Assembly: GCF_040744945.1 (NCBI RefSeq)
Contig: NZ_CP160453.1
Location: 1,550,001-1,614,000, forward strand
DNA length: 64,000 nucleotides
Direction of reading: 5' to 3'
Source of the DNA: Saccharothrix sp. HUAS TT1
Lineage (GTDB): Bacteria > Actinomycetota > Actinomycetes > Mycobacteriales > Pseudonocardiaceae
Shown piece by piece: positions 50,767-59,085 of the stretch. The translations under genes were made by a program, and so were the position numbers. The stretch's first letter is position 1. Each line of letters begins with the position of its first letter. The notes beneath the pieces are model-generated. The model did not search any database. It saw only the letters and a list, made by a program, of their open reading frames with translations, and was not told the origin of the DNA.

Positions 50767-50900
50767 TTGTCCACAGGACCGGCTGTGCACACCGGTCCGG
50801 CGCTGGTCGAACCGGTCGTGGGGACCTGGTGCCGCTGCCGCCGGCGAGGTGTCGGGACCAGTTGTCCACAGCCTGTGGATGGAGCTGTGCACAGCCTGTG
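50767..50900. promoter_or_regulatory. Second DnaA-box cluster, downstream of pckG
   Basis: Perfect TTGTCCACA boxes are at 50767-50775 and 50862-50870. A near match TGTGGATGG follows at 50874-50882 in the opposite orientation. Further GCTGTGCACA (two copies, near 50782 and 50885) and CCTGTGGG words fill the same 135 bp. The segment lies between the pckG terminator and the stop of the convergent lipoprotein gene, so it is no promoter for either. It could act as a DnaA-binding locus. Confidence 0.55.
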
Positions 50901-50902
50901 GG

Positions 50903-51733
50903 TCAGCCCGGCAGCGGGTTGGCGCCCAGCCCCCACAGCCTGCCGGTGAACGGGCGGACCGCCTCGGCGTAGCAGATCGCCGACGTGTAGCCCTCGGACC
51001 ACGCCTGGCTGCCGAACGCGCGCCACGACGCGAAGACGTCCTCGCGCCGCGCGCCGACGTAGTTCGTCACGGCCCTGCCGCAGTGCTCGGCCGCCGCGGC
51101 GTTCACCTGCTCGACCGACGGCGCGGGGTCGCGGTGACCACCGAGCGCGAGCACACCCGGCACGGCCTCGGCCCGGTGCGGCTGGTCGCAGGCGGTGATC
51201 CCGGGGTCCTCGGCCGCCCCCGGCGACGCGGTCGCGCACAGCTGCACGGTGCCGAACCCGGCCGCCTTGAGCAGGTCCCTGGCGCTGCTCTCGCGCCGCA
51301 CCCGGCCGCCGTCCGGCTTCAGCTCCACCACCGCGCACACCCGCCAGCGGTCGCCCCTGGCCCACCCGTCCCGGCTCGGCCAGAACGCGTGCGCCCGCAG
51401 GCGGGTGGCGTCGTGGTCGGGGCTGCCGAGGTACGCGGTGAGCGCCGCCCGGCACGCGGGCAGGACGGCCCGGCGCAGGTCGCGGTCGTCCGGGTACGCG
51501 TCGCCGAGCCCTTCCAGCACGCCGACCTCGGTCACCTCGGCCTCGTGCCCGGTCGCGCAGTCCAGCACCTCCAGGCCGGTGTCCGTGCACTGGCCCGCCT
51601 TCGGCAGCAGGTCGGGGGTCGGGGTGAGGGACGGCCGGACGACCGCGGCGTCCGGGACGCCCGCGACCGGGGTCGTGCAGGCGGCGAGCACCAGCGCGGA
51701 CAGTGCCACGACCGCCGCCCGCCAGCCCTCCAC
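50903..51733 (-). CDS. Lipoprotein with septum-formation-type domains
   Basis: Predicted lipoprotein of 276 aa. The signal ends LSALVLAAC, a lipobox with Cys near 20. Two copies of a Cys/His-containing domain resemble the septum-formation family (Septum_form). The first has GQCTDTGLEVLDCATGHEAEV. Later Cys pairs are VCAVVELK and QLCATA, then ITACDQPHRAEAV. The Cys are probably disulfide-bonded outside the cell. I start at the GTG at 51733: TAACCT sits 7 bases upstream. It begins 6 bp past the stop of the peptidase-like gene upstream. A role in the envelope or septum is inferred from the family name only. Confidence 0.78.
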   Translation of the reverse strand: MEGWRAAVVALSALVLAACTTPVAGVPDAAVVRPSLTPTPDLLPKAGQCTDTGLEVLDCATGHEAEVTEVGVLEGLGDAYPDDRDLRRAVLPACRAALTAYLGSPDHDATRLRAHAFWPSRDGWARGDRWRVCAVVELKPDGGRVRRESSARDLLKAAGFGTVQLCATASPGAAEDPGITACDQPHRAEAVPGVLALGGHRDPAPSVEQVNAAAAEHCGRAVTNYVGARREDVFASWRAFGSQAWSEGYTSAICYAEAVRPFTGRLWGLGANPLPG

Positions 51734-51738
51734 GACGG

Positions 51739-52995
51739 TCAGGTTACCGACACCAGCGCGACCACCTGGTCGGCGATCGCCCGGCGGTCCCGCTCGAACG
51801 CCGGGTCGGTGAGCGCGGCCGGGTCGGCGGGCTGGCCGAGCACCGGCGTGTGCAGGTGGCCGCCCGCGGTCGCGGTGGCCGACAGCCCCAGCCGCAGCCG
51901 GTTCGCCCGGTACATCGACTCGTTGGACAGGTAGTCGCCACCGCTGCCGCTCGCCGCCGCCGCGCCGGGCGTCGGCTCGTCGGTGCGGCAGTCCGGCGCG
52001 CCCGTGCCGGGGACCGCGCCCACCGGCCACTCGCAGAACTCCCGGTTGTAGAACACCGGGAACGGCGTGGTCCCGGCGTCGACCATGCGCTGGTGCGGCA
52101 GCGTCGTCTCGATGAACTCGTGCGCGGGCTGCGGCCACCCGGCCGCGTCCGGCACGACGCCGAGGGCCGACACGTCGTCGTTGTCCGGGAACCCGCCCCG
52201 CCACCGCCCGGCCCAGCGCTCGACGTCGAACCGACCGGGCCTGCCCTGGCTGATCGTGACCAGCGCGGTCGGCCCGGAGGCCAGCGCCGTGCCGTAGAAC
52301 CGCTCCACGATCCCCTGGTCGAACGAACCCCACAGCACCGGCAGCACGGCCGCCTCCACCACGGCGGGCCCGGACGGCGTGTCGACCACCTTGCCGTCCA
52401 GCCGCAACGCCGCCGCCCCGGCCGGGTTGCTGCGCCGCACCGACGTGCCGCTGAGCTGGAACGGGTCGAACCCGGTCACCGCGATCCGCCGCACCCCGCC
52501 GGCGAACCGCACGTCGAAGACGCCCCGCGAGGCGCGGTCGAAGACCTCGACCAGCTTCGCCCGGTCCGCGGCGGTGGGCTGCCAGGGGCGGGGCTGCCAC
52601 TGCCGCAGCGCCTTGGTCGCGAGCAGCCGCGCCCAGTACAGCGGCCGGTCGTCGTAGGAGTCCCAGGTCTGCGGCGCCTGCGCCCGCCGCACGGCCGCCT
52701 GCCACAGCTGCGTCCCGCCGGCCGCCACGTGGTAGAGGGCCTGGCTGTGCGACATCGGCTCGCACAGGCGCGTGGTGAACCGGCTGACGTCGTCGTCGAA
52801 ACCGCCCAGCCGGACCAGCTCGGGCCCGACCGCCGGCCCGTCCGGCACGAGCCGGTCGTCCAACCGCTGCTCTTCCACGGTGGTGGGCGCAGTGGGGTCG
52901 AAGCACGGCGCGGGCTGCGCGTGCGCGATGCCGGGCAGGGAGAGGAGGGACAGACCGAGGGTGAGCGTGATCACTGCGCGGAGTCGTCTGGTCAC
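51739..52995 (-). CDS. Secreted pyroglutamyl-peptidase-like (C15 fold) protein with Cys to Ser change
   Basis: Exported protein of 418 aa. A signal peptide (1-26, ending AHA) leads to a Cys-containing N-terminal region. Residues 170-385 resemble pyroglutamyl peptidase I: IAVTGFDPF (171-179) with SNPA at 189-192, GRPGRFDVERWA with Glu259 at the catalytic Glu position, and LHTP with His382 at the catalytic His. The segment usually reading YLCN reads DYLSN, so Ser357 stands where the nucleophilic Cys belongs. It is also longer than the roughly 215-aa cytoplasmic enzymes. The GTG at 52995 follows GGGGAG by 9 bases. It may be inactive, a binding protein, or use Ser. Alignment is by eye. Confidence 0.7.
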   Translation of the reverse strand: MTRRLRAVITLTLGLSLLSLPGIAHAQPAPCFDPTAPTTVEEQRLDDRLVPDGPAVGPELVRLGGFDDDVSRFTTRLCEPMSHSQALYHVAAGGTQLWQAAVRRAQAPQTWDSYDDRPLYWARLLATKALRQWQPRPWQPTAADRAKLVEVFDRASRGVFDVRFAGGVRRIAVTGFDPFQLSGTSVRRSNPAGAAALRLDGKVVDTPSGPAVVEAAVLPVLWGSFDQGIVERFYGTALASGPTALVTISQGRPGRFDVERWAGRWRGGFPDNDDVSALGVVPDAAGWPQPAHEFIETTLPHQRMVDAGTTPFPVFYNREFCEWPVGAVPGTGAPDCRTDEPTPGAAAASGSGGDYLSNESMYRANRLRLGLSATATAGGHLHTPVLGQPADPAALTDPAFERDRRAIADQVVALVSVT

Positions 52996-53073
52996 TCGAC
53001 GATGCTCCCCGACCACGGCTGGATCCAGAACCCGCCGAACGGCCGCCGATCGGACGCAGTGATCCCGACCTGT

Positions 53074-53130
53074 TGTTGAACGATCCTGCAATACTTCATT
53101 TGTCTCGTACGGCACTAGACTCGTTCAACA
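53074..53130. promoter_or_regulatory. 10-bp inverted repeats flanking the gntR promoter
   Basis: TGTTGAACGA (53074-53083) and its exact complement TCGTTCAACA (53121-53130) lie 37 bp apart. The right copy overlaps the end of TAGACT and reaches the first base of the GntR ATG. The arrangement would let a GntR dimer pair bind two half sites or loop the promoter. Confidence 0.6.
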
Positions 53131-53822
53131 TGACGACGGCTCAGGCGGACGGCTGGCTCAACGCCCTGGCGAAGGAGCGCGGCGACCTCGACCGCTCCAG
53201 CACCGCCGAGCGGGTCGCGGACAAGCTGCGGGCCGGCGTCCTCGACGGCGGCATCAAGCCCGGCCAGCAGCTCAACGAGAAGGCCCTCGGCGAAGCGCTC
53301 CGGGTCTCCCGCAACACCCTGCGCGAGGCGTTCCGGCTGCTCACCCACGAACGCCTGTTGGTGCACGAGTACAGCAAGGGCGTCTTCGTCCGCCGCCCCG
53401 ACGTGCCCGACGTGGTCGACCTCTACGCCGCCCGCCGCGTCATCGAGTGCGGCGCGATCCGCCGCTGGCCGGACGTGGACGAGGACGCGCGCCAGGCCGT
53501 CCGCGACGCCGTCGCGCTCGGACTGTCCTGCCGGGAGCGGGACGACTGGACCGGCGTCGGCACCGCGAACGTCAAGTTCCACCGGGCCATCACCGCGCTG
53601 GCCGGCAGCGCCCGGCTGGACGAGGAGGTCGAGCGCCTGCTCGCCGAGCTCCGGCTGGCCTTCCACGTGATGGGCGACCACGAGGAGTTCTACCGCGACT
53701 ACCTGGCCCTGAACCAGTCCATCGTGGACCGCCTGGACGCGGGCGAGGTTCGGCAGGCCGAAGAAGCTTTGCTGACCTACTTCGACCGCGCCGAGCAGCA
53801 CCTGGTCACCGGCCTGCGGTGA
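53130..53822 (+). CDS. GntR-family transcriptional regulator, FCD (FadR-like) type
   Basis: Regulator of 230 aa. The winged helix-turn-helix is at about 20-85 (AERVADKLRAGVLDGGIKPGQQLNEKALGEALRVSRNTLREAFRLL pattern). The FCD ligand domain follows (about 95-220) with metal-binding His residues in FHRAITAL and DRAEQH. FCD ligands are commonly carboxylic acids. The gene lies just upstream of a monocarboxylate transporter operon on the same strand, so pyruvate or lactate is a reasonable ligand guess. The ATG at 53130 has TAGACT 8 bases upstream and no Shine-Dalgarno sequence. Exact inverted repeats flank its promoter. Confidence 0.92.
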   Translation: MTTAQADGWLNALAKERGDLDRSSTAERVADKLRAGVLDGGIKPGQQLNEKALGEALRVSRNTLREAFRLLTHERLLVHEYSKGVFVRRPDVPDVVDLYAARRVIECGAIRRWPDVDEDARQAVRDAVALGLSCRERDDWTGVGTANVKFHRAITALAGSARLDEEVERLLAELRLAFHVMGDHEEFYRDYLALNQSIVDRLDAGEVRQAEEALLTYFDRAEQHLVTGLR

Positions 53823-53955
53823 CTGGTGGTTGGTCACGATCCAACTACGTCATCCGTCCATAACCCACCTGAAATGGTGACTACTGTCCTTCCTCCGGCC
53901 TAGCATCGCGCGACACCGCGTCACTGCGTCACCGGGCCGCCGTACGGAGGGGCAC

Positions 53956-54222
53956 ATGTCGTCTGCTCGAAAATCCAGCCTCCGCTGGAGCAACTGGAAC
54001 CTGCTCCTGCTGGTTCCGCTGCTCATGCTCATCACGACCTGGTTCAACTTCGACGAGCCGAGGGTCCTGGGGCTGCCGTTCTTCTACTGGTACCAGTTCG
54101 CCTGGGTCCCGGTCGGGGTGCTGTGCGTCGGCCTGGTCTACGTCAAGACCAAGGACGAACCCGTCGTCAAGGGCAAGCCGGACCTGCTGGGCGTCGATGA
54201 CCTGGACGAGGGGGCCAAGTAA
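53956..54222 (+). CDS. DUF3311 small membrane protein, MctP partner
   Basis: Protein of 88 aa with two membrane helices: about 15-32 (LLLLVPLLMLITTWF) and 40-62 (FFYWYQFAWVPVGVLCVGLVYV). It ends in an acidic cytoplasmic tail. DUF3311 proteins are usually encoded directly before SSS-type monocarboxylate permeases and appear to be their small subunit. Its TAA overlaps the ATG of mctP (TAATG). GGAGGGG precedes the ATG. A TAGCAT hexamer at 53901-53906, with TGACTA 17 bases upstream, may be the promoter. Confidence 0.9.
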   Translation: MSSARKSSLRWSNWNLLLLVPLLMLITTWFNFDEPRVLGLPFFYWYQFAWVPVGVLCVGLVYVKTKDEPVVKGKPDLLGVDDLDEGAK

Positions 54223-55859
54223 TGCAGTGGACCGAGTTGGTGGTGTTCAGCGCGCTGTTCCTGCTGGTCACCGTGCTGGGCTTCGTCGCGGCGAAGTGGA
54301 AGGCGGGCGACACCCTCGACCACCTGGACGAGTGGGGCCTCGGCGGCCGCAAGTTCGGCTCCTGGATCACCTGGTTCCTGGTCGGCGGTGACCTGTACAC
54401 CGCCTACACGTTCGTGGCGGTGCCCGCACTGGTGTTCGGCGCGGGCGCGCTCGGCTTCTACGCGCTGCCCTACACGATCGTGTTGTACCCGATCGTGTTC
54501 CTGCCGCTGGTGCGCATGTGGTCGGTGTCCCGCGTGCACGGCTACGTGACGCCGGCGGACTTCGTCCGCGGCCGGTACGGCTCGCACTGGCTCGCGCTGC
54601 TGGTGGCGGTCACCGGCATCGTCGCCACGATGCCCTACATCGCGCTGCAGCTGGTCGGCCTGGAGGCCGTGCTGCGCACGATGGGCCTCAACGGCTCCGG
54701 CATCCTCGGCCACCTGCCGCTGTTCATCGCGTTCGTGATCCTCGCGCTCTACACCTACCAGTCGGGCCTGCGCGCGCCCGCGCTGATCGCGTTCGTCAAG
54801 GACACGCTGATCTACATCGTCATCCTGGTCGCGGTGATCTACCTGCCGTCGAAGTTCGGCGGCTGGGGCGCGATCTTCGACACCGCCCAGGCGAAGTACA
54901 CCGCGTCGGAGAACAAGGCCGACGGCATCCTCCTCAACGCCAACAACCAGCTCCAGTACGCGACGCTCGCGCTGGGCTCGGCGCTGGCGCTGTTCCTCTA
55001 CCCGCACTCGCTGACCGGCATCCTGGCCTCGCGCGGCCGCAACGTGATCAAGCGGAACATGGTCGCGCTGCCCGCGTACTCGCTGCTGCTCGGCCTGCTG
55101 GCGATGCTGGGCTTCGTCGCCATCAGCGCGGGCGTCAAGCCGATCACCAACCAGGCCACCGGCCGCCCGGACACCAACACCATCGTGCCGGTGCTGTTCG
55201 GCCAGGAGTTCCCGAGCTGGTTCGCCGGCGTCGCGTACGCGGCCATCGCGATCGGCGCCCTGGTGCCCGCGGCGATCATGTCGATCGCGGCGGCCAACCT
55301 GTGGACGCGCAACATCTACAAGGAGTACATGAAGAAGGACGCCACGCCGGCGCAGGAGGCCAAGCAGGCCAAGCTGGCGTCGCTGGTGGTGAAGTTCGGC
55401 GCGGTCGCGTTCATCGTGTTCATCGACCCGCAGTTCTCCATCGACCTCCAGCTCATGGGCGGTGTGATGATCCTGCAGACGCTGCCCGCGGTGGCCATCG
55501 CGCTGTACACGCGCTGGTTCCACGTGTACGGCCTCATCGCGGGCTGGGTCGCCGGCATGGGCTACGGCATGTGGCTGCTGTACAACATCGGCAACCCGGC
55601 CATCGGCAAGGCGCACTTCGCCGGTTCCGCGCTGCCGCTGGGCAAGCTGTCGGTGTTCGGCTGGCACCCGTTCGAGGGCTCCACCGTGCAGATCTACGCG
55701 GGCGCGCTCGCCATCGTGGTGAACCTGCTGGTCGCCGTCATCGTGACGCTGATCCTGAAGAAGGCCCGGGTGTTCAACGGGACCGACCAGACGCAGGCCG
55801 ACGACTACCACGTGGACGAGGACAGCGACCGGGTCAAGCCGATCGCCTCCGCGCACTAG
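54222..55859 (+). CDS. mctP: Monocarboxylate uptake permease, sodium:solute symporter family
   Basis: Polytopic membrane transporter of 545 aa with 13 predicted helices, importing monocarboxylates such as lactate, pyruvate or acetate. The family features are DEWGLGGRKFGSWITWFLVGGDLYTAYTF near the N-terminus and VHGYVTPADFVRGRYGS after helix 3. ATMPYIALQLVGLEAVL is the substrate-pathway helix, and YPHSLTGILASR lies in the middle. The C-terminal 30 residues are charged and cytoplasmic. It overlaps the DUF3311 stop by one base and both are downstream of a GntR regulator. Confidence 0.93.
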   Translation: MQWTELVVFSALFLLVTVLGFVAAKWKAGDTLDHLDEWGLGGRKFGSWITWFLVGGDLYTAYTFVAVPALVFGAGALGFYALPYTIVLYPIVFLPLVRMWSVSRVHGYVTPADFVRGRYGSHWLALLVAVTGIVATMPYIALQLVGLEAVLRTMGLNGSGILGHLPLFIAFVILALYTYQSGLRAPALIAFVKDTLIYIVILVAVIYLPSKFGGWGAIFDTAQAKYTASENKADGILLNANNQLQYATLALGSALALFLYPHSLTGILASRGRNVIKRNMVALPAYSLLLGLLAMLGFVAISAGVKPITNQATGRPDTNTIVPVLFGQEFPSWFAGVAYAAIAIGALVPAAIMSIAAANLWTRNIYKEYMKKDATPAQEAKQAKLASLVVKFGAVAFIVFIDPQFSIDLQLMGGVMILQTLPAVAIALYTRWFHVYGLIAGWVAGMGYGMWLLYNIGNPAIGKAHFAGSALPLGKLSVFGWHPFEGSTVQIYAGALAIVVNLLVAVIVTLILKKARVFNGTDQTQADDYHVDEDSDRVKPIASAH

Positions 55860-55888
55860 CGGGCGGGCGCGGTCAGCCCCGGGCGCGG

Positions 55889-56791
55889 TCAGCCCAGGGC
55901 CAACCGCGCCGCACCGACGAGCCCCGCCCGGCCGCCCAGCCGGGCGGGCTCGACCCGCAAGGTGTCCAGGTAGGACAGTCCGCAGTGGTCGGCGACGGTC
56001 CGGCGGATCGGGTCGAGCAGCAGGTCCCCCGCCTGCGCCACCCCGCCGCCGACCACCGCGAGGTCCAGGTCCACCACCGCGGCCGTCGCCGCGATGGCCA
56101 GCCCGACCGCCCGCCCGGCCCGCTCGAACGCGGCCCTCGGGATCTCCTCACCCGCGCCGGCCGCCGCCGCGAGCAGCGCCGCGTCGGCGTCGTCCGGCGC
56201 CTGCCAGCCGTGCCGCCGCGCCCACGCCACCAGCCGCGGCCCGCCCGCCACCGCCTCCGCGCACCCGCGCCCGCCGCACGCGCACGGCTCGCCGTCCGGC
56301 TCGACCACCACGTGCCCGACGTGCCCGGCGTTCCCGGTCCGCCCGCCGAACGGCCGCCCGCCGAGGACCAGCCCGCCGCCGACCCCGGTGCTCACCACGA
56401 GCCCGAGCATGAACCGGCTGCCACGCCCCGCGCCGAGCCAGTGCTCGCCGAGCGCCATGCACGCCCCGTCGCCCGCCAGCTCCACCGGCACGCCCGGCAA
56501 CAGCTCGGACACCCGGTCCCGGAGCGGGAAACCGCGCCACCCCGGCACGTTGATCGGGCTCACCGTCCCCGCGCCCAGGTCGACCGGCCCGGCCGACGCG
56601 ATGCCGACCCCGGCCACGCCCTCGCCCCGCAGCACCTGCTCGACCACGGACGCCACCGCGCCCCACGTCTCCTCGGCGGACCCGAGCGGCGTCGGCGCCC
56701 GCACCGCCCGGCGCACCGCGCCACCCCGTTCCACCAGCGCGCCGGCGACCTTGGTGCCGCCGACGTCCAGTGCCAGCACCAGATCCGTCAC
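55889..56791 (-). CDS. ROK-family sugar kinase (glucokinase-like)
   Basis: Cytoplasmic ATP-dependent sugar kinase of 300 aa. The ATP phosphate site is ALDVGGTKVAGAL near residues 6-18. The catalytic Asp lies in LAGDGACMALGE. The ROK zinc motif CACGGRGCAE is present with Cys-x-Cys-x4-Cys. Its length fits kinases rather than ROK repressors, and no helix-turn-helix is present. I choose the GTG at 56791 because TAGGGT lies 7 bases upstream; a GTG three codons earlier is in frame. Substrate could be glucose or N-acetylmannosamine-type sugars. It converges with mctP. Confidence 0.9.
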   Translation of the reverse strand: MTDLVLALDVGGTKVAGALVERGGAVRRAVRAPTPLGSAEETWGAVASVVEQVLRGEGVAGVGIASAGPVDLGAGTVSPINVPGWRGFPLRDRVSELLPGVPVELAGDGACMALGEHWLGAGRGSRFMLGLVVSTGVGGGLVLGGRPFGGRTGNAGHVGHVVVEPDGEPCACGGRGCAEAVAGGPRLVAWARRHGWQAPDDADAALLAAAAGAGEEIPRAAFERAGRAVGLAIAATAAVVDLDLAVVGGGVAQAGDLLLDPIRRTVADHCGLSYLDTLRVEPARLGGRAGLVGAARLALG

Positions 56792-56851
56792 GCCGGCCAC
56801 CCTAGGTCACCCCCGCCCGGCTCCCGCGGCAACCGCAACGACCGGGGATGG

Positions 56852-59032
56852 TCACCTCTTCAACGTCCGCGTCACGCCCGCCGCGACCGTGGTCGCCAGG
56901 ATCCAGCCCATCACGATCAGCCCGGACGCGATCCACTGCGCGCCGCCCGGCGTGTGCCAGCGGTTCTTGTTGCCGAAGTCGACGATCGGCACCACCAGGT
57001 CGATGGTGAACAGCCACGGGTTCCAGGTCAGCCGGTCCTGCTCGTTGATCTCCGACAGCTCCGGCCCGGCGGCGAAGTACGCGCTGCCCAGCAGCCACGT
57101 CACCACCAGCCACGCCAGCGCGCGGGCCGGGCGGTAGCCGTAGCCCACCATCGCCCGCTGCAGCCAGCTCCACACCAGCACCAGCGGCCCGAGCCAGCGC
57201 CTGCCCTCGGCGACCGCCCGGTACCGCAGCCGCTGCTTCTCCACCAGCACGGTCGCCGCGTGCTCGTCGTTGCCGCCCGCCCGCAGCATCGCCGCGAACT
57301 GGTCGTACGGCCCGGGCCGGTACGAGCGCCGCATCGCCTGCCGCAGCCAGCGCAGCCGCCGCTCGACCTCGCCGTCGTCGCGCAGGTCGATGGGGTGGCG
57401 CAGCGAGTCGTAGCGGAACTCCTCCAGGTCGATCCGGCCGGTGGCGCCCCAGAAGTGCTCGTTGTCGTCCAGCACCGTGCAGCGCACCTGCCGCAGCGTC
57501 ACGTCACCGCGCGGCGGGCTGATCGCGGTCACCACCAGCTCCTGCACCTGCATGCCGAGCAGGTTCAGCGCGTGCGCGTCCAGCTTGTCGCCGAGCACCG
57601 CGCCCGCGAACGTGGCCATCCGGCCGACCTGCGCCCGCCTGGCCCGCACGCCGCCGTGCGCGACGAACTCCTTCGCGCCGCGCGCGCAGATGAGGTCGCG
57701 CCCGATGACCGCGCCGCCGACGTCCAGCGACGGCTTGCCCGCCGGCTGGTGCCGGTACCGGCCGGGCCGGGTGATCCGGCTGCCGCGCAGGTCCAGGTTC
57801 GCGCCGACGTGCACGCCGCGCAGCTCCAGCCCGCCGGTCACCTCCACCTCGCGGGCGGCCAGGTTGCTGCCGATCCGGGACCGGTTGCCCAGCACGGCGT
57901 CCGCCCGCGGGTTCTCCAGCGCGGACCCGTCCAGGATGAGGCTGCCCCTGACCTGCAGGTCCACCATCCGCAGTTGGCCGCGCACGGTCGCCTGGCGGCC
58001 GATGATGTCCCCGCCGACGCTCGTGCCGTCCAGGTGCAGCGCGCGCCCGAACCCCGTGGGCTCGGCGGTGTCGGTCGCCAACGCGCGCCCGTAGCCCGTC
58101 GGCTCGCCGTCCGGCTCGCCCAGCGCGTCGAACTCGCCGCCGGACAGCGACAGCGTGCCGCCGAGCGTGGCGTTGACCATCCGGACCGCGCCCGCGCTGC
58201 GGAAGCCCCGGTCCAGCTGCACGTCGCCGTCCACCGCGATGCGGTCGAGCACGAGGGTGGCGTTCGGGTCCGAGTGCGGGTCGAGCGCGTCGTCGTCCGG
58301 CCGGCCGTCGGACGCGGTCGCGCCGCGCAGGGTCAGCGCCGAGTCGACCCGCGCGCCCGCGAGCAGCACGGTGCCGCGCAGCGCGCAGCCGGTCATCAGC
58401 AGGTTGCCGCCCACGTGCAGACCGGTGCCGTTGACCGAGTGGCCGCCCGGGTTGTCCAGCAGCCCGCCGGTGAAGTTGCAGTACCCGCCGACGTGCGCGC
58501 CCGCCATCCGCAGCTCACCGGCGACCCGGACCCGCTGCGCGAGCAACCCGCCCGCCACCTTCAACCGGTCGGCGTGCAGCGCGATGCCGTCCGGCACCCG
58601 CAACGAGCTGTCCCGCAGCGACAGCGACCCGGCCACGTCCGCGTCGACCAGGTCCACCAGGCCCTCGACCGCGCTGCCCGCCAGCGAGACCTCGTTGGCG
58701 CTGCTCAGGTTCCGCGCCGACAGGCCGGGCAACCAGCAGTCGGCGAACTCGATCCCGGCCAGCTTGCCCTGCCGCAGGTCCGGTGGCTCCTCGAACCGGC
58801 AGCGCACGAACTCCAGCAGGTAGGGGAACTCCACCGCGCGCAGGTCGAGCACGCCGGTCAGGAACCGGTCCGCCACCCGCACCACCGGCGGCATCCCGGC
58901 CCGCCGCCGCGGCAACCGCCACGTCCCGTCCGGCTCGCCGACACCGCGCAGCACCTCGGCCGCGGCCATCCGGGCGGAGCGCGGCGGGCTGGGGTCGAAC
59001 ACGTCCAGCCCGCGCGCCCCCGCCTCCGTCAT
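56852..59032 (-). CDS. Large beta-helix-like membrane protein of unknown function
   Basis: Protein of 726 aa. Residues about 50-560 are built of short repeats of the type (L/I)xLxGaxVxGxLxL: VDSALTLRGATASDG, LRMVDLQVRGSLILDGSAL, ATFAGAVLGDKLDAHALNLLG. This resembles pentapeptide-like or bactofilin-like right-handed beta-helices. From about 600 a charged helical part (RRLRWLRQAMRRSYRPGPYDQFAAMLR) leads to two or three membrane helices: about 635-655, 660-680 and 700-720. Between them lies SEINEQDRLTWNPWL. Similar proteins have been labelled oxidoreductases without evidence. I see no cofactor motif. The start ATG at 59032 begins MTEAGARG; the frame stays open further up but that region is the next gene. 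Confidence 0.75.
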   Translation of the reverse strand: MTEAGARGLDVFDPSPPRSARMAAAEVLRGVGEPDGTWRLPRRRAGMPPVVRVADRFLTGVLDLRAVEFPYLLEFVRCRFEEPPDLRQGKLAGIEFADCWLPGLSARNLSSANEVSLAGSAVEGLVDLVDADVAGSLSLRDSSLRVPDGIALHADRLKVAGGLLAQRVRVAGELRMAGAHVGGYCNFTGGLLDNPGGHSVNGTGLHVGGNLLMTGCALRGTVLLAGARVDSALTLRGATASDGRPDDDALDPHSDPNATLVLDRIAVDGDVQLDRGFRSAGAVRMVNATLGGTLSLSGGEFDALGEPDGEPTGYGRALATDTAEPTGFGRALHLDGTSVGGDIIGRQATVRGQLRMVDLQVRGSLILDGSALENPRADAVLGNRSRIGSNLAAREVEVTGGLELRGVHVGANLDLRGSRITRPGRYRHQPAGKPSLDVGGAVIGRDLICARGAKEFVAHGGVRARRAQVGRMATFAGAVLGDKLDAHALNLLGMQVQELVVTAISPPRGDVTLRQVRCTVLDDNEHFWGATGRIDLEEFRYDSLRHPIDLRDDGEVERRLRWLRQAMRRSYRPGPYDQFAAMLRAGGNDEHAATVLVEKQRLRYRAVAEGRRWLGPLVLVWSWLQRAMVGYGYRPARALAWLVVTWLLGSAYFAAGPELSEINEQDRLTWNPWLFTIDLVVPIVDFGNKNRWHTPGGAQWIASGLIVMGWILATTVAAGVTRTLKR

Positions 59033-59085
59033 GTGATCGACAATGCTGGCTCGACCGGCGCCTTGGCAAGCGGACCCCGACGGGA

